64,000 nucleotides of DNA from Pedosphaera sp. (lineage in GTDB: Bacteria; Verrucomicrobiota; Verrucomicrobiia; Limisphaerales; AAA164-E04). How positions within the stretch are numbered: position 1 is the first letter of the stretch; each line of letters opens with the position of its first letter. Below are positions 18,975 through 28,103 of the stretch, in pieces. The notes beneath the pieces were generated by a model. That model saw nothing but the letters and a program-made list of their open reading frames with translations, searched no databases and was not told the DNA's origin. The stretch is taken from NCBI GenBank assembly GCA_002690655.1, contig NZFL01000001.1:1-64000 (forward strand), given 5' to 3'. A program made the position numbers and the translations under genes.

Positions 18975-19427
18975 ATGAAGTGTCCAAAATGTAATTGTCT
19001 TGATGACAAAGTTGTGGATTCCAGGTCTTCCAAGGAAGGAGCTGTGATTCGTCGGCGCCGTCAATGTTTGGATTGCGGGCATCGATTTACAACTTACGAA
19101 GAGGTGGAACGAGAGATCCTCATGGTAATCAAACGTGATGGACGAAGGGAACTCTTTGGCAAAGAAAAACTTGCTGCAGGACTGTATCGAGCATGTGAAA
19201 AACGTCCTGTCAGTCAGCAGCTCGTCCAGGAGCTCATCGACCGCATCTACAACAGCATCATGGATGAATATGAACGTGAGGTTCCCAGCATGGTCATTGG
19301 AGAACGAATCATGAACGGGCTTCGAGTCGTCGATCAAGTTGCCTATGTTAGATTTGCGAGCGTATATCGTCGATTTGCAGAAGCGACAGAATTTGTTCAC
19401 GAAGTTCAAAAATTGGAAATTAGATAA
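18975..19427 (+). CDS. nrdR: Transcriptional repressor NrdR
   Basis: NrdR represses ribonucleotide reductase genes by sensing dATP/ATP. The N-terminal zinc ribbon starts MKCPKC and continues with CLDCGHRF (two Cys pairs), followed by an ATP-cone domain beginning VIKRDGRRELFGKEKL. The ATG at 18975 gives the usual 150-residue protein with the zinc ribbon at its very start; a TTG at 18957 would only add six residues. It leads a tightly packed run with an unknown gene, a HIT protein and pgsA. No reductase genes are in the window. Confidence 0.96.
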   Translation: MKCPKCNCLDDKVVDSRSSKEGAVIRRRRQCLDCGHRFTTYEEVEREILMVIKRDGRRELFGKEKLAAGLYRACEKRPVSQQLVQELIDRIYNSIMDEYEREVPSMVIGERIMNGLRVVDQVAYVRFASVYRRFAEATEFVHEVQKLEIR

Positions 19428-19990
19428 TGATTCAGCTCAACCCCGATTGTGTTGTTCTGGAACTTGAAGGTGGAAATAACCTTCCTTGTTCGGTGGAATT
19501 GATGACAGTGGAACTCCTTGGTGAGACCTCTTCATGGATGGATCCCGAAATTCTGAAGAATATCAATCATGGGGTCATCGTTTACCTTCGGGATGAGCTC
19601 GGAAAACAATTGGTTTCCTTTGAAGAATTTGCGGAGGTCCTGAAGCAAGTCCTCAAAGGTTTCGGATTTGATCTGGCTTTACCGCAATCCGAGGTAGTAG
19701 CATCCGCCAGGGTCGAAAAAAAGGATATCGCAGATTGGTTGGGACGCAAAGATCATGGATTTGAACTCATGATGTTTCAATGCTTACGCAATGAGCTATC
19801 CAGAACATTGGCCAATGAACCCCCTTGCGTGCTTTGGATCCACGGTTTGAGAGCATATGTGAAAAACCAACTTGGCGCTCGGCGATGGAGCAGAAAATGT
19901 CAGGACTTGAATGATCAACTGATAGAATTCATCAGAGAATGTTTTGACCGTAATGTCCATTCCGATTGCTCATTAGTGGTGCATGCATAA
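19427..19990 (+). CDS. Conserved-looking protein of unknown function between nrdR and HIT gene
   Basis: The 187-residue soluble protein begins in the last base of the nrdR stop (TAATG), implying translational coupling. It has no signal peptide or membrane helix. The N-terminal half is acidic (LELEGGNNLPCSVELMTVELLGETSSWMDPEIL), the middle is helical (FEEFAEVLKQVLKGFGFDL) and the C-terminal half contains a Cys/Trp-rich stretch (EPPCVLWIHGLRAYV) followed by basic residues. I do not recognise a family. Coupling with nrdR suggests a housekeeping role, which is only inference. Confidence 0.75.
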   Translation: MIQLNPDCVVLELEGGNNLPCSVELMTVELLGETSSWMDPEILKNINHGVIVYLRDELGKQLVSFEEFAEVLKQVLKGFGFDLALPQSEVVASARVEKKDIADWLGRKDHGFELMMFQCLRNELSRTLANEPPCVLWIHGLRAYVKNQLGARRWSRKCQDLNDQLIEFIRECFDRNVHSDCSLVVHA

Positions 19991-20004
19991 AATTGCCAAT
20001 CAGC

Positions 20005-20340
20005 ATGACTTTGTTTGAAAAAATCATTCAGCGTCACATCCCCGCTGACATAGTCTTCGAGGACGATCAAGTGCTGGCGTTCAAAGACATCAATCCTGCC
20101 GCACCTACGCATGTGCTTGTCATCCCTAAGAGGCCAATCTCGCGTATTGACGCAGCAAACGCTGAAGATCAATCCTTGATAGGCCATCTGATGCTGAAAG
20201 CAGCCGAGATTGCTCGAGAGTTAAAACTGGAGAACGGATTTCGATTGGTGATCAATAATGGGCCAGACGGTGGAGAATCTGTTCCACATTTGCATTGCCA
20301 CATTCTGGGCGGACGAGCCTTGCAATGGCCCCCCGGTTGA
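20005..20340 (+). CDS. Histidine triad (HIT) nucleotide-binding protein, HinT-type
   Basis: The 111-residue protein from ATG 20005 fits the HinT/PKCI branch. It starts TLFEKIIQRHIPADIVFEDD, carries FKDINPAAPTHVLVIPKRPI in the middle, and ends with the triad HLHCHILGG (H-x-H-x-H). Such proteins hydrolyse AMP-lysine and other nucleoside phosphoramidates. An earlier in-frame start inside the previous gene would add 13 unrelated residues. It lies 14 bp after the unknown gene and ends one base before pgsA. Confidence 0.94.
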   Translation: MTLFEKIIQRHIPADIVFEDDQVLAFKDINPAAPTHVLVIPKRPISRIDAANAEDQSLIGHLMLKAAEIARELKLENGFRLVINNGPDGGESVPHLHCHILGGRALQWPPG

Positions 20341-20341
20341 A

Positions 20342-20932
20342 ATGACCATAGCCAATCAAATCACTATCCTTCGCATATTGATCGTTCCAGCCTTCATTGT
20401 GGTTGTATTGTATTATGTGCACGGAGGAAATGAATGGCTGAGATTTGGTGCTCTGGGATTATTTGGTCTGGCCGCGTTAAGCGATGCTGTTGACGGTTTT
20501 ATCGCTAGAAAATACAATCAGATCAGTGAACTCGGAACGGTCCTTGACCCTCTGGCGGACAAGATGTTACTGGTTTCCGGATTCATTCTACTGAGCCTCG
20601 ATAACGATCCTTACCTGTCCAGCATCCCCATCTGGCTGACAGCATTGATACTCAGCCGGGATGTATTGCTCATTCTGGGAATTATACTCATCCACTACAC
20701 CTTCGGTAAGATCAAGGTAAAGCCCAGACTAGCTGGAAAATGCGCAACCGTCCTCCAAATGGTAATCATTCTGACTGTCCTTGCAAAATTGCCTCGGGAG
20801 TTTTTAAACATCCTGATCTTGGGCGCGGGTTTTTGTACAGGCCTTTCGGGCGTCCTTTATTTCTGGGATGGCACACGGCAACTTGGTGCCCACCCCTCCA
20901 GTTCTCCTATACAGACAAAGCTGGATGAATGA
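20342..20932 (+). CDS. pgsA: CDP-diacylglycerol-glycerol-3-phosphate 3-phosphatidyltransferase
   Basis: The 196-residue membrane protein makes phosphatidylglycerol phosphate from CDP-diacylglycerol. The CDP-alcohol phosphotransferase signature D-G-x2-A-R-x8-G-x3-D-x3-D is complete (DGFIARKYNQISELGTVLDPLADK, given in two parts: DGFIAR and GTVLDPLADK). It begins ANQITILRILIVP, the usual PgsA N-terminus, which supports the start at 20342 rather than an upstream codon inside the HIT gene. It has about five membrane segments. Its TGA stop abuts the TGA stop of mutM on the other strand with no gap. Confidence 0.93.
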   Translation: MTIANQITILRILIVPAFIVVVLYYVHGGNEWLRFGALGLFGLAALSDAVDGFIARKYNQISELGTVLDPLADKMLLVSGFILLSLDNDPYLSSIPIWLTALILSRDVLLILGIILIHYTFGKIKVKPRLAGKCATVLQMVIILTVLAKLPREFLNILILGAGFCTGLSGVLYFWDGTRQLGAHPSSSPIQTKLDE

Positions 20933-21790
20933 TCATGCTTTTTGACAATTTGGACAAAAGTAAGTACTTCGCTGAGAAATCATGATTCTCTCAACAAGGC
21001 ATTTGCAGACCCGGCAAGGCTTAGCTTCACGATCATAAACTCGAAACCTTTCTTGAATTAGTTGACTGGCTCGATTCGAACGTCCGAAATAGAAAAACCC
21101 ATCACCCGCTCCCGCGCCTTGCAGGTTCAACTCCGATTGCTCTCCTATTTTCAAGGCAGACTTCAGTGTTCGGCGGATACACTGACAGAGTTTTTTCAAC
21201 GCGTTGGAGTTGATTTGCCCTACCGGAAGCAGCGGATGAAGACCTGCAGCATGCAACACTTCACAAACGTAAATGTTACCAAGCCCCGCAACACATGCTT
21301 GATTCATGAGCATATCCTTTATTTTGGCTTTTCGCGTGCTGAATTTATGACCTAAGTATCTGGCATGAAAAGAGGAAGAATCCATGGGCTCAGGACCAAG
21401 CCGATCGATGCACGAAAGATCCAGTGACCATCTCCCGAAAGTCCGGGGGTCAACATAGCATAACTGCCCTTTATCGCATTCCACATGCAGAGCCAGATGA
21501 GGAAATGAATCGATCGCATCCGTTTTTTTCAAACTGAATAGGCGGCCTGTCATCCCCAGATGAATAAGAATTTTATTCGAGCCAGACTCCGAATTCAGGA
21601 GGAGGATAAGATATTTCCCTCTCCGGTGGATACCCAATATCTGACAGCCTTGAATAACTTTTTCCAATTCACCGGCTGCATCAGGCCTCACAATCCTTTT
21701 CTTGTAGACCTTCACTCGTTGAACCTGATAACCAACAATGCGGGGCTCAAGATGCCTGCGCAGTATTTCAACTTCTGGTAATTCAGGCAT
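20933..21790 (-). CDS. mutM: Formamidopyrimidine-DNA glycosylase
   Basis: The 285-residue enzyme removes 8-oxoguanine and other oxidised purines. The catalytic N-terminus PELPEVE (Pro1 after Met removal, Glu2, Glu5) is intact, as are the beta-lysine region RRGKYLI and the helix-two-turn-helix NQACVAGLGNIYVCE. The C-terminal zinc finger has C-x2-C and C-x2-C pairs (CRVC and CPNC). It is the last gene of a minus-strand run with rnhB and yraN, 11 bp after yraN. Confidence 0.97.
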   Translation of the reverse strand: MPELPEVEILRRHLEPRIVGYQVQRVKVYKKRIVRPDAAGELEKVIQGCQILGIHRRGKYLILLLNSESGSNKILIHLGMTGRLFSLKKTDAIDSFPHLALHVECDKGQLCYVDPRTFGRWSLDLSCIDRLGPEPMDSSSFHARYLGHKFSTRKAKIKDMLMNQACVAGLGNIYVCEVLHAAGLHPLLPVGQINSNALKKLCQCIRRTLKSALKIGEQSELNLQGAGAGDGFFYFGRSNRASQLIQERFRVYDREAKPCRVCKCLVERIMISQRSTYFCPNCQKA

Positions 21791-21801
21791 AATGGAAAGA
21801 T

Positions 21802-22233
21802 TCAGTAGCGGTATGGATCTGGCATGGAGAACGCATTGGGCAAATGCCGCAGCTCGGATATTAGCTCGTCATCATTCAACAATACCTCAACGATATCGAA
21901 TCGAACTTGGCATTTCGGAAAATTCAGTTGTTTGAGATAATCCATGGCCGCTTGGCATATCAGGTTGCGCTTGCGTGCATTGACAGCGGCTGCAGGCCGA
22001 GACCATTGTCCCTCTGAGCGAGTTTTGACCTCGACAAAAATCATGCATTGATTCTGCCTGAAAATGAGATCGATTTCGCCACGACCCGAGGAATAATTTC
22101 GAGCTAGAAGCTTTAATCCGCGTTGACATAAATGACGCTCGGCAACCTTCTCGCCCTGTTTTCCCTTTCGTAAATGATCAGGCTGCTGAACATCAAAGAA
22201 AACAGATCGAATTTTCTGAATCAGTGTCCCCAT
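21802..22233 (-). CDS. YraN/UPF0102 family putative endonuclease
   Basis: From ATG 22233 the product has 143 residues. It shows the UPF0102 core: GKQGEKVAERHLCQRG, NYSSGRGEIDLIFRQ and MIFVEVKTRSEG, which is the D-x(n)-E-x-K pattern of Holliday-resolvase-like nuclease folds. The chosen start overlaps the end of rnhB by 13 bp; an upstream in-frame start at 22293 would bury 20 further residues in rnhB. The family commonly sits beside rnhB in bacterial genomes. Its activity is not well established. Confidence 0.9.
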   Translation of the reverse strand: MGTLIQKIRSVFFDVQQPDHLRKGKQGEKVAERHLCQRGLKLLARNYSSGRGEIDLIFRQNQCMIFVEVKTRSEGQWSRPAAAVNARKRNLICQAAMDYLKQLNFPKCQVRFDIVEVLLNDDELISELRHLPNAFSMPDPYRY

Positions 22234-22910
22234 GAAAAAACCGTTTGTTGCTGACGAAGATTTCTCAGGAAACTGTCCCGATGCAACGGACAAGGTCCAT
22301 GGGCCAATATTGCCTCACGATGAGCACGCGTCCCATAGCCTTTGTGCTTGGCAAAATCATATTCAGGATAAATAGCATCCCATTGAACCATGAGACGATC
22401 TCGATACTCCTTGGCTAGGATACTGGCCGCAGCAATGGAATAACTTTTTGAGTCTCCTTTGATTATGGCGGTGTGCGGAATAGATAATCCATTGACCGGA
22501 AGGCCGTCTACGAGAGCATGGTCTGCAACAGGATTCCTCACAAGCAGGGCAGCTTTGTTCATTGCTTTGTGAGTTGCTTTGAGGACATTGATGCGGTCTA
22601 TCTCTTCGGCATCAATTTTTGCAATACCAAACTTGATCATAGAATGATGAGTCATTCGCTCAAACAAATCATATCGTTTTTTGGGGCTACATTTTTTGGA
22701 ATCATGGATACCGCTCAAATCCGGAGGTAATCCCACTCGATACCATTCAGCAGGCAAAATCACAGCAGCGGCCACAACAGGACCGGCAAGAGGACCTCTT
22801 CCAGCTTCGTCGATACCTAACAGAAAATGAAAACCCCGCGAACCCAGAGACTTTTCCCAAAAAAATAAATCATCAGAGTGATCGATCGTGTCTTTGGGGC
22901 GATTGATCAT
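22221..22910 (-). CDS. rnhB: Ribonuclease HII
   Basis: The 229-residue enzyme cleaves RNA in RNA:DNA hybrids and single ribonucleotides in DNA. The catalytic GIDEAGRGPLAGPVVAAAV starts near residue 32 (Asp34, Glu35), with the later DHALVDG aspartate and the GDSKSYSIAAASILAKEYRD helix. About 20 N-terminal residues precede the fold. Its ATG overlaps the stop of the upstream heme-binding dehydrogenase by 4 bp, and its end overlaps yraN, so the three are probably co-transcribed with mutM. Confidence 0.96.
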   Translation of the reverse strand: MINRPKDTIDHSDDLFFWEKSLGSRGFHFLLGIDEAGRGPLAGPVVAAAVILPAEWYRVGLPPDLSGIHDSKKCSPKKRYDLFERMTHHSMIKFGIAKIDAEEIDRINVLKATHKAMNKAALLVRNPVADHALVDGLPVNGLSIPHTAIIKGDSKSYSIAAASILAKEYRDRLMVQWDAIYPEYDFAKHKGYGTRAHREAILAHGPCPLHRDSFLRNLRQQQTVFSWGH

Positions 22911-25900
22911 GGTTGGGATAAAAATTCGATGATATCGCGCAGTTCTCGATGAGTCATGATTTCTCCCAATCCTTCCGGCATGAGCGATAGGGTAGATTGC
23001 CGACTTTCAATTTGGTCCTTTGATATTTCATGCCGTTGACCATCTGCTGAAAAAACGACCAAATGGTTTGCCTTTTCCTCATGTAGCACGCCACTGATCG
23101 ATTCACCATCAATCAAGTCAACCATGACCGCATCATAACCCTCGGCAATTTGACGATTGGGATAAATGATGGATTCCAGAATCTGCTCACGAGTCAAAGG
23201 CTTGCTTGAGTCACGAAGTACGGGCCCCACCTTACCGCCCTGCTTTCCCAAGGCATGACACCGCATGCAACCGAAGTCCTGCCGCTCTTGAAAAAGAGTC
23301 CGGCCTTGACTGGCATTTCCACCTTTCAGTGTGAGTCGATAGGCAGCCAACGAATCATCAATTGGTAAGGATTCGTGGTAGATCTTTAACTTTTGGCGAA
23401 TGATTTCTGATTTCGAGCTAGCTGCAACTTCAACCAGTTCCAAGGTCAATGAAGAATTCAGGGAACCATCCAACAACTGACTCATTAACTGATCCAACAA
23501 AGCAATGGCTTCTGGCGATTTCAGGGAAGCAATGCCTTTGATGGCAGCTTGCCGGACCTGGACGCTATTTTTTGTTAGATCAATCTTGAATAGTTTGAGC
23601 GCGTCTTCGGGCTTGAGTTTGGATTGATGTCGCACGGCCGCAGCATAGATGACATCAGACTCACTCGCTCGCGCCATGGTCAAAGCCTCGATCAGGCGCG
23701 GACTTTCAAGGCTGGCGAGCGCATCAACAGCATCAACGATGACACTATCTTCATTTTCCTCGCTTTGAACTAACTGGATCAATAGTTCACTCTCATCCTT
23801 TAAATCCAAAGCAACCATCGCGCCGATGCTAGCCCGTTTAACAGAATCAGGAACATCATTCAGAAGCTTGCCCAATGCCAGGCGTAGAGGAACAGCTGCA
23901 GACCGAAAATCTCTTGGCTGCTGAGGTCTCCATAATCCAGTTATAGAATCTCGTCTGGGAGGGTTCGCCCATTTGGCTAACATGAGGATCGCCTGCACTC
24001 TCAATGTTTCTTTAGCTCCTTCATCTTGGGCAAATGAAATCAAATAGGCTGCATTTTCAGTATTGCCCAAACGGTATTGAGCATTGATGGCACGTGACAA
24101 GGCGGGTTCGGGCAGATTGGCACGCTGAATCAACTGGGCCAATTGCTGCTGGGCCCCTTCAATGGGTACATCGTTGATGGCGCGTGCAGCCTCTACAACA
24201 ATGTCATGATTCTTGTCTTTGAGAAACACGGAAATTTCCTGACGCTCTAATCGGCGCAGCGCAAGCACGGCTCCCAGTCGAATATCGTCGCTCTCATTTC
24301 CAGCTGCTTCCACCAGTCCGGCCAGGTCATTGATTTGCATCAGTGCCATGACACAGGCATGTTGAAGATATTTATCCTGCCCCCTGTTATCAGAAAGCAC
24401 ATTGAATACGGGTGCATTTTGTCTGAGGTTGACCAATGTTTTGGTATCTTCACTGTGCTGCACTTCTTGAAATCCTACTTCCAGAGTTTTCCAAAGCCAC
24501 TTGATCCCAAAAAAACGTATCCGCAGGTTTGGATCTTGCATCAATTTCAGGTAATCGCTGTAGTAACCCACGACCCCCCTGTCTGCAAGCACTCTGGCTG
24601 ATTGACTGACAATTTCGGGTTCGGAGTCATATAATAATCCTTTCAAAATTTCCGCGGTGTCACGATATTCCGGAACCAGTTGCCCCAATCCCCAAATCGC
24701 GTGTAAACGCGCTGTTTGATCTTGATTACGATCCTGTGCCACACGTGTTAGCTCATCTAATGCACTTACGTTGAAAGCACCACTAAGCACTTTCACTACG
24801 GAAGAAGTCGGTGGTTCATATCGGCGCACCAGCTCAAATTGAGCCTCTTGACGCACGCGCATGTCTGGGTGAGATAATATGGGGCCAAGTTCCTTGATGG
24901 ATAATTTTTTGAGTCCACCATCCAAAAGAGCATTGAAGGCGTTATCTTCCCTCGAGTCCATCTCTGAACTGCTTACCCTGAATATGCGCCCTTTCCCGGT
25001 TTTTTCCCAACCTTGTATCCAGTCTGCAACGTAGATGCCAGGTTTGGGTCCAAAAGTCACATCGACGGGCGACAATCCCCAAAGGAGCTTACCGTTCATG
25101 TGATCAAGTCTGTTGTCCTCAAGGTATTCCTGATCATGTTGAATTTGAAAACTGGCGCCATATGGAGCCACTTTGAAGTAACGAATGCCGCCCGGAAAAT
25201 CCGCTAGGAAAAAATGATCCTTGAACATCTCGGGCATTCCAGTGCCTGGATAAAATGCGAATCCGGCCGGACCGTGACCCACATAAGCGATGGGGGGAAT
25301 CAGGTAATTGCCCTCATTCGTCTCCGCGGTTTCCCAAAGATGCTCATTTTTCCAGGGACCCATGTTAGCCAGCCACTGCCAGCCCAGGCGCCAACCACTG
25401 TCTCCACCCTCGACCAGATAGACCAAACGAGCCTTGTCTCCTCCGTCACCATTGTTGTCAACCGTCCATAGATTGCCCCGGGCATCAAAAGCCAACTCCT
25501 GAGGATTACGGAGACCGTAGGCAAACACTTCGAGATCGGATCCGTCAGGTTGACATCGAAACACCGCTCCAGTATGCGGCAAGTCTACCAAGGTTTTCCC
25601 GTCCTGATCAACACGCGTACCTCGATCGGCAATCGAGAAGTAGATACGTCCATCGGGCCCCATAATGAGTCCATGCATATCATGCCCACCATAGGCAATG
25701 TGCACCCCAAAGCCGTGATGGAGGATTGAACGTTGATCCGCCGATCCATCATCGTTGGAGTCTTCCAATTGCCATAGATCGGGCACACACGTGAACCAGA
25801 CTTTATTGTCCCTAACCAAAAGGCCCGCGGCTACGCCGGAAACAAGCGTGTTGAATCCGTCCGCAAATACCCTGGATGTCTCTGCTTTGCCATCCTGATT

Positions 25901-26395
25901 CGTATCCTCCAGCAGAACGATGCGTTCGGATTCTTCCTCAAGATCCCTCCAGTCAAAAACTCCATCCTTGTTGCGATCGACAATAAATTTTTTCGGTATG
26001 GCAGGATTGCCGGCGGACAGATTTTCTTTCAAAAACTGAGCTCGATCTTCAACCGTGCTGAAGGAAAAATCGGCATCCAGCCAATCTGGAAATCGCCTGA
26101 TGTCATATACAGAAGTACGCCGCCGGTGAGACTCAACCACATAACATCTCCCCTTGGCATCGAAAGCTAGACTGACAGGGTTTGCCAGAAGGGGTTCCGA
26201 GGCATAAATGTCCAAGTTGAAACCGGGTGAGACACTGAAATTGGATGCGGCTTCGACAGCCTCAGTGGACGCCCCAGATGTCGTGACGACCGAACTGGAT
26301 GGTGACTGCCCCAGCAACAAAGATGCGACAGTCAGAATGGCAAGACCAATGATAGGAAATAAAATCGGTTCAACTCGTGGTTTCAGAAATAGCAT
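22907..26395 (-). CDS. PVC-type membrane-bound dehydrogenase / HEAT / heme-binding protein
   Basis: The 1,162-residue protein has an N-terminal membrane/signal helix (about 12-29), then a beta-propeller dehydrogenase-like domain (about 55-480, FNLDIYASEPLLANPVSLAFD, matching the TIGR02604 type). Three D-x-D/N-x-D-G calcium loops (DRNKDG, DTNQDG, DSNDDG) lie in the first third. HEAT-like repeats fill roughly 500-1000. A C-terminal heme domain with the CMRCH site ends the protein (TIGR02603 type). Such proteins abound in Planctomycetes and Verrucomicrobia; they are thought to oxidise sugars outside the cytoplasm, but substrates are unknown. It is odd that it heads an operon with rnhB, yraN and mutM, overlapping rnhB by 4 bp. 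Confidence 0.9.
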   Translation of the reverse strand: MLFLKPRVEPILFPIIGLAILTVASLLLGQSPSSSVVTTSGASTEAVEAASNFSVSPGFNLDIYASEPLLANPVSLAFDAKGRCYVVESHRRRTSVYDIRRFPDWLDADFSFSTVEDRAQFLKENLSAGNPAIPKKFIVDRNKDGVFDWRDLEEESERIVLLEDTNQDGKAETSRVFADGFNTLVSGVAAGLLVRDNKVWFTCVPDLWQLEDSNDDGSADQRSILHHGFGVHIAYGGHDMHGLIMGPDGRIYFSIADRGTRVDQDGKTLVDLPHTGAVFRCQPDGSDLEVFAYGLRNPQELAFDARGNLWTVDNNGDGGDKARLVYLVEGGDSGWRLGWQWLANMGPWKNEHLWETAETNEGNYLIPPIAYVGHGPAGFAFYPGTGMPEMFKDHFFLADFPGGIRYFKVAPYGASFQIQHDQEYLEDNRLDHMNGKLLWGLSPVDVTFGPKPGIYVADWIQGWEKTGKGRIFRVSSSEMDSREDNAFNALLDGGLKKLSIKELGPILSHPDMRVRQEAQFELVRRYEPPTSSVVKVLSGAFNVSALDELTRVAQDRNQDQTARLHAIWGLGQLVPEYRDTAEILKGLLYDSEPEIVSQSARVLADRGVVGYYSDYLKLMQDPNLRIRFFGIKWLWKTLEVGFQEVQHSEDTKTLVNLRQNAPVFNVLSDNRGQDKYLQHACVMALMQINDLAGLVEAAGNESDDIRLGAVLALRRLERQEISVFLKDKNHDIVVEAARAINDVPIEGAQQQLAQLIQRANLPEPALSRAINAQYRLGNTENAAYLISFAQDEGAKETLRVQAILMLAKWANPPRRDSITGLWRPQQPRDFRSAAVPLRLALGKLLNDVPDSVKRASIGAMVALDLKDESELLIQLVQSEENEDSVIVDAVDALASLESPRLIEALTMARASESDVIYAAAVRHQSKLKPEDALKLFKIDLTKNSVQVRQAAIKGIASLKSPEAIALLDQLMSQLLDGSLNSSLTLELVEVAASSKSEIIRQKLKIYHESLPIDDSLAAYRLTLKGGNASQGRTLFQERQDFGCMRCHALGKQGGKVGPVLRDSSKPLTREQILESIIYPNRQIAEGYDAVMVDLIDGESISGVLHEEKANHLVVFSADGQRHEISKDQIESRQSTLSLMPEGLGEIMTHRELRDIIEFLSQP

Positions 26396-26661
26396 ATAAT
26401 AATACTCTTCGCAGCATTTCTAACACCGAGTAAGAGCAAGATCAAGGGCTCTCAAGTTGTGGAATGGATAAATAAACATGTTCGGTGACTCCATTCCATC
26501 ATCACGCAGTGGAGTCGAGTGCAAGGTCCGCCATGCAGGGCATCGTATGAATTGTTTGAAGTTGATTAGCATGCATTGAAAATTTACTGCCTGTATCCTG
26601 GACTTTGACCTTGGCCCTAAGGCCTTGCTTAAACTCAAGTGAATCTTTTAGTGTTTGTCGT

Positions 26662-27963
26662 ATGCGATTCCCTTTAGAGAAATGGATCATTGTACTGACA
26701 GTCGTGTTCCTGTGGACCCATTCAGGTACCTGCGTCGGGCAACCATTGCTGATTAATTATGATGAAGCGAAGATTCCAGCTTACAATCTACCCGACCCCC
26801 TGATAGCCGAAAACGGATTGCTTGTTCAGACCCCTTCCGCCTGGAATCAAATACGTCGGCCTGAACTTTTGTCTCTTTTCAGCCGAGAAATGTTCGGTGC
26901 TTTCCCTGATCGACAGGTGAAAATGGAATTTGAGGTCACCTCCGACGTAACGGATGCACTCGACGGTTTGGCGCGGCGCAAAGAGGTGACGATTCGTTTG
27001 AGCGGTAAAGACGATAAGAAAAGCGCTGAGGTCAAAATCCTGCTCTACCTCCCAGCAAAAATAAAGAATAACATACCCGTGTTTCTAGGATATAACTTTT
27101 ATGGCAACCATAGTATTCAGGATGATCCCGGTATCACTCTGTCCACTTCGTGGATGCGGAACAGCAGTAAGAATGGGGTCAAAGAGAACAGAGCAACGGA
27201 AGCCTCCAGGGGTACGAGCTCGGAAAGATGGCCGGTCAAAATGATTGTTCAACGTGGCTATGGACTCGTAACGGCCTATTATGGCGATGTGGATCCAGAT
27301 TTTCATGACGGCTGGCAAAACGGCGTGCATCCCCTGTTCTACAGAGAATCGCAAAAAGCCCCGGAGCCGCACCAGTGGGGATCGATTGCCGCATGGGCCT
27401 GGGGTTTGAGCCGAATCATGGATTATCTGGAAACGGACGCTCTTGTCGCCCAGAACAAAGTGACGGTGATGGGGCATTCCAGACTGGGAAAAACATCGCT
27501 TTGGGCAGGAGCAACGGACACTCGGTTTGCCATTGTTATTTCGAATAATTCAGGGTGTGGAGGTGCGGCATTGAGCCGGCGCGCTTTTGGGGAAACGTTA
27601 AGGCGCATCAACTCCTCTTTCCCTCATTGGTTTTGCGGAAATTTTGCCTACTACAACGACCGGGAATCCTTGCTCCCGATCGACCAACACCAATTGATTG
27701 CTCTGATGGCACCGCGCCCTGTTTATATTGCCAGCGCACAGGAAGATCGATGGGCAGACCCTAAAGGCGAGTTTCTGTCTGGCGTTCATGCGGACCCTGT
27801 TTATCGATTGCTGGGAAAAAACGGGATCTCTGAAACGGAAATGCCGGAGGTCAATCAACCCGTGGGTGACACCATCGGTTACCACATGCGCTCGGGTAAG
27901 CATAATGTGAAGGATTTTGACTGGCAACAATACCTCCAATTCGCTGATAGGCATCTCAAATAA
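26662..27963 (+). CDS. Secreted CE15 glucuronoyl esterase-like protein
   Basis: From ATG 26662 the product has 433 residues with a signal peptide (FPLEKWIIVLTVVFLW, cleavage near residue 28). The alpha/beta-hydrolase nucleophile motif GHSRLGK places Ser273, followed by the bacterial CE15 segment SNNSGCGGAALSRR. The catalytic His is probably His414 in SGKHNVKDFDW. CE15 enzymes cut esters between glucuronic acid and alcohols, as in lignin-carbohydrate linkages or related uronate esters. A TTG at 26605 would extend it by 19 residues without a signal peptide and is rejected. A terminator follows, so it is a single-gene unit. Confidence 0.9.
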   Translation: MRFPLEKWIIVLTVVFLWTHSGTCVGQPLLINYDEAKIPAYNLPDPLIAENGLLVQTPSAWNQIRRPELLSLFSREMFGAFPDRQVKMEFEVTSDVTDALDGLARRKEVTIRLSGKDDKKSAEVKILLYLPAKIKNNIPVFLGYNFYGNHSIQDDPGITLSTSWMRNSSKNGVKENRATEASRGTSSERWPVKMIVQRGYGLVTAYYGDVDPDFHDGWQNGVHPLFYRESQKAPEPHQWGSIAAWAWGLSRIMDYLETDALVAQNKVTVMGHSRLGKTSLWAGATDTRFAIVISNNSGCGGAALSRRAFGETLRRINSSFPHWFCGNFAYYNDRESLLPIDQHQLIALMAPRPVYIASAQEDRWADPKGEFLSGVHADPVYRLLGKNGISETEMPEVNQPVGDTIGYHMRSGKHNVKDFDWQQYLQFADRHLK

Positions 27964-27985
27964 ACTACTGGTTTCAAGACAGCCA

Positions 27986-28027
27986 ATAAAGCCCAAGCCC
28001 TTATTGGCCGTGGGCTTTATCGCTTTT
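27986..28027 (+). terminator. Intrinsic terminator after the CE15 esterase
   Basis: A perfect 10-bp stem ATAAAGCCCA/TGGGCTTTAT (27986-27995 and 28011-28020) with a 15-nt loop is followed by CGCTTTT. A competing arm pair CCAATAA/TTATTGG (27983-27989 and 28001-28007) overlaps it, so two folds are possible. Confidence 0.75.
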
Positions 28028-28103
28028 GGATTGTTTTGGCATGATTTTAGCTCCATTTTAATTTGGTTCTCCTTGATTTCTCGTCGTGAAAGATTGGAGC
28101 ACA

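Noticed and set aside
26605-26661. Upstream TTG extension of the CE15 esterase
   Set aside because: It would place 19 polar residues before an otherwise good signal peptide that starts at ATG 26662.
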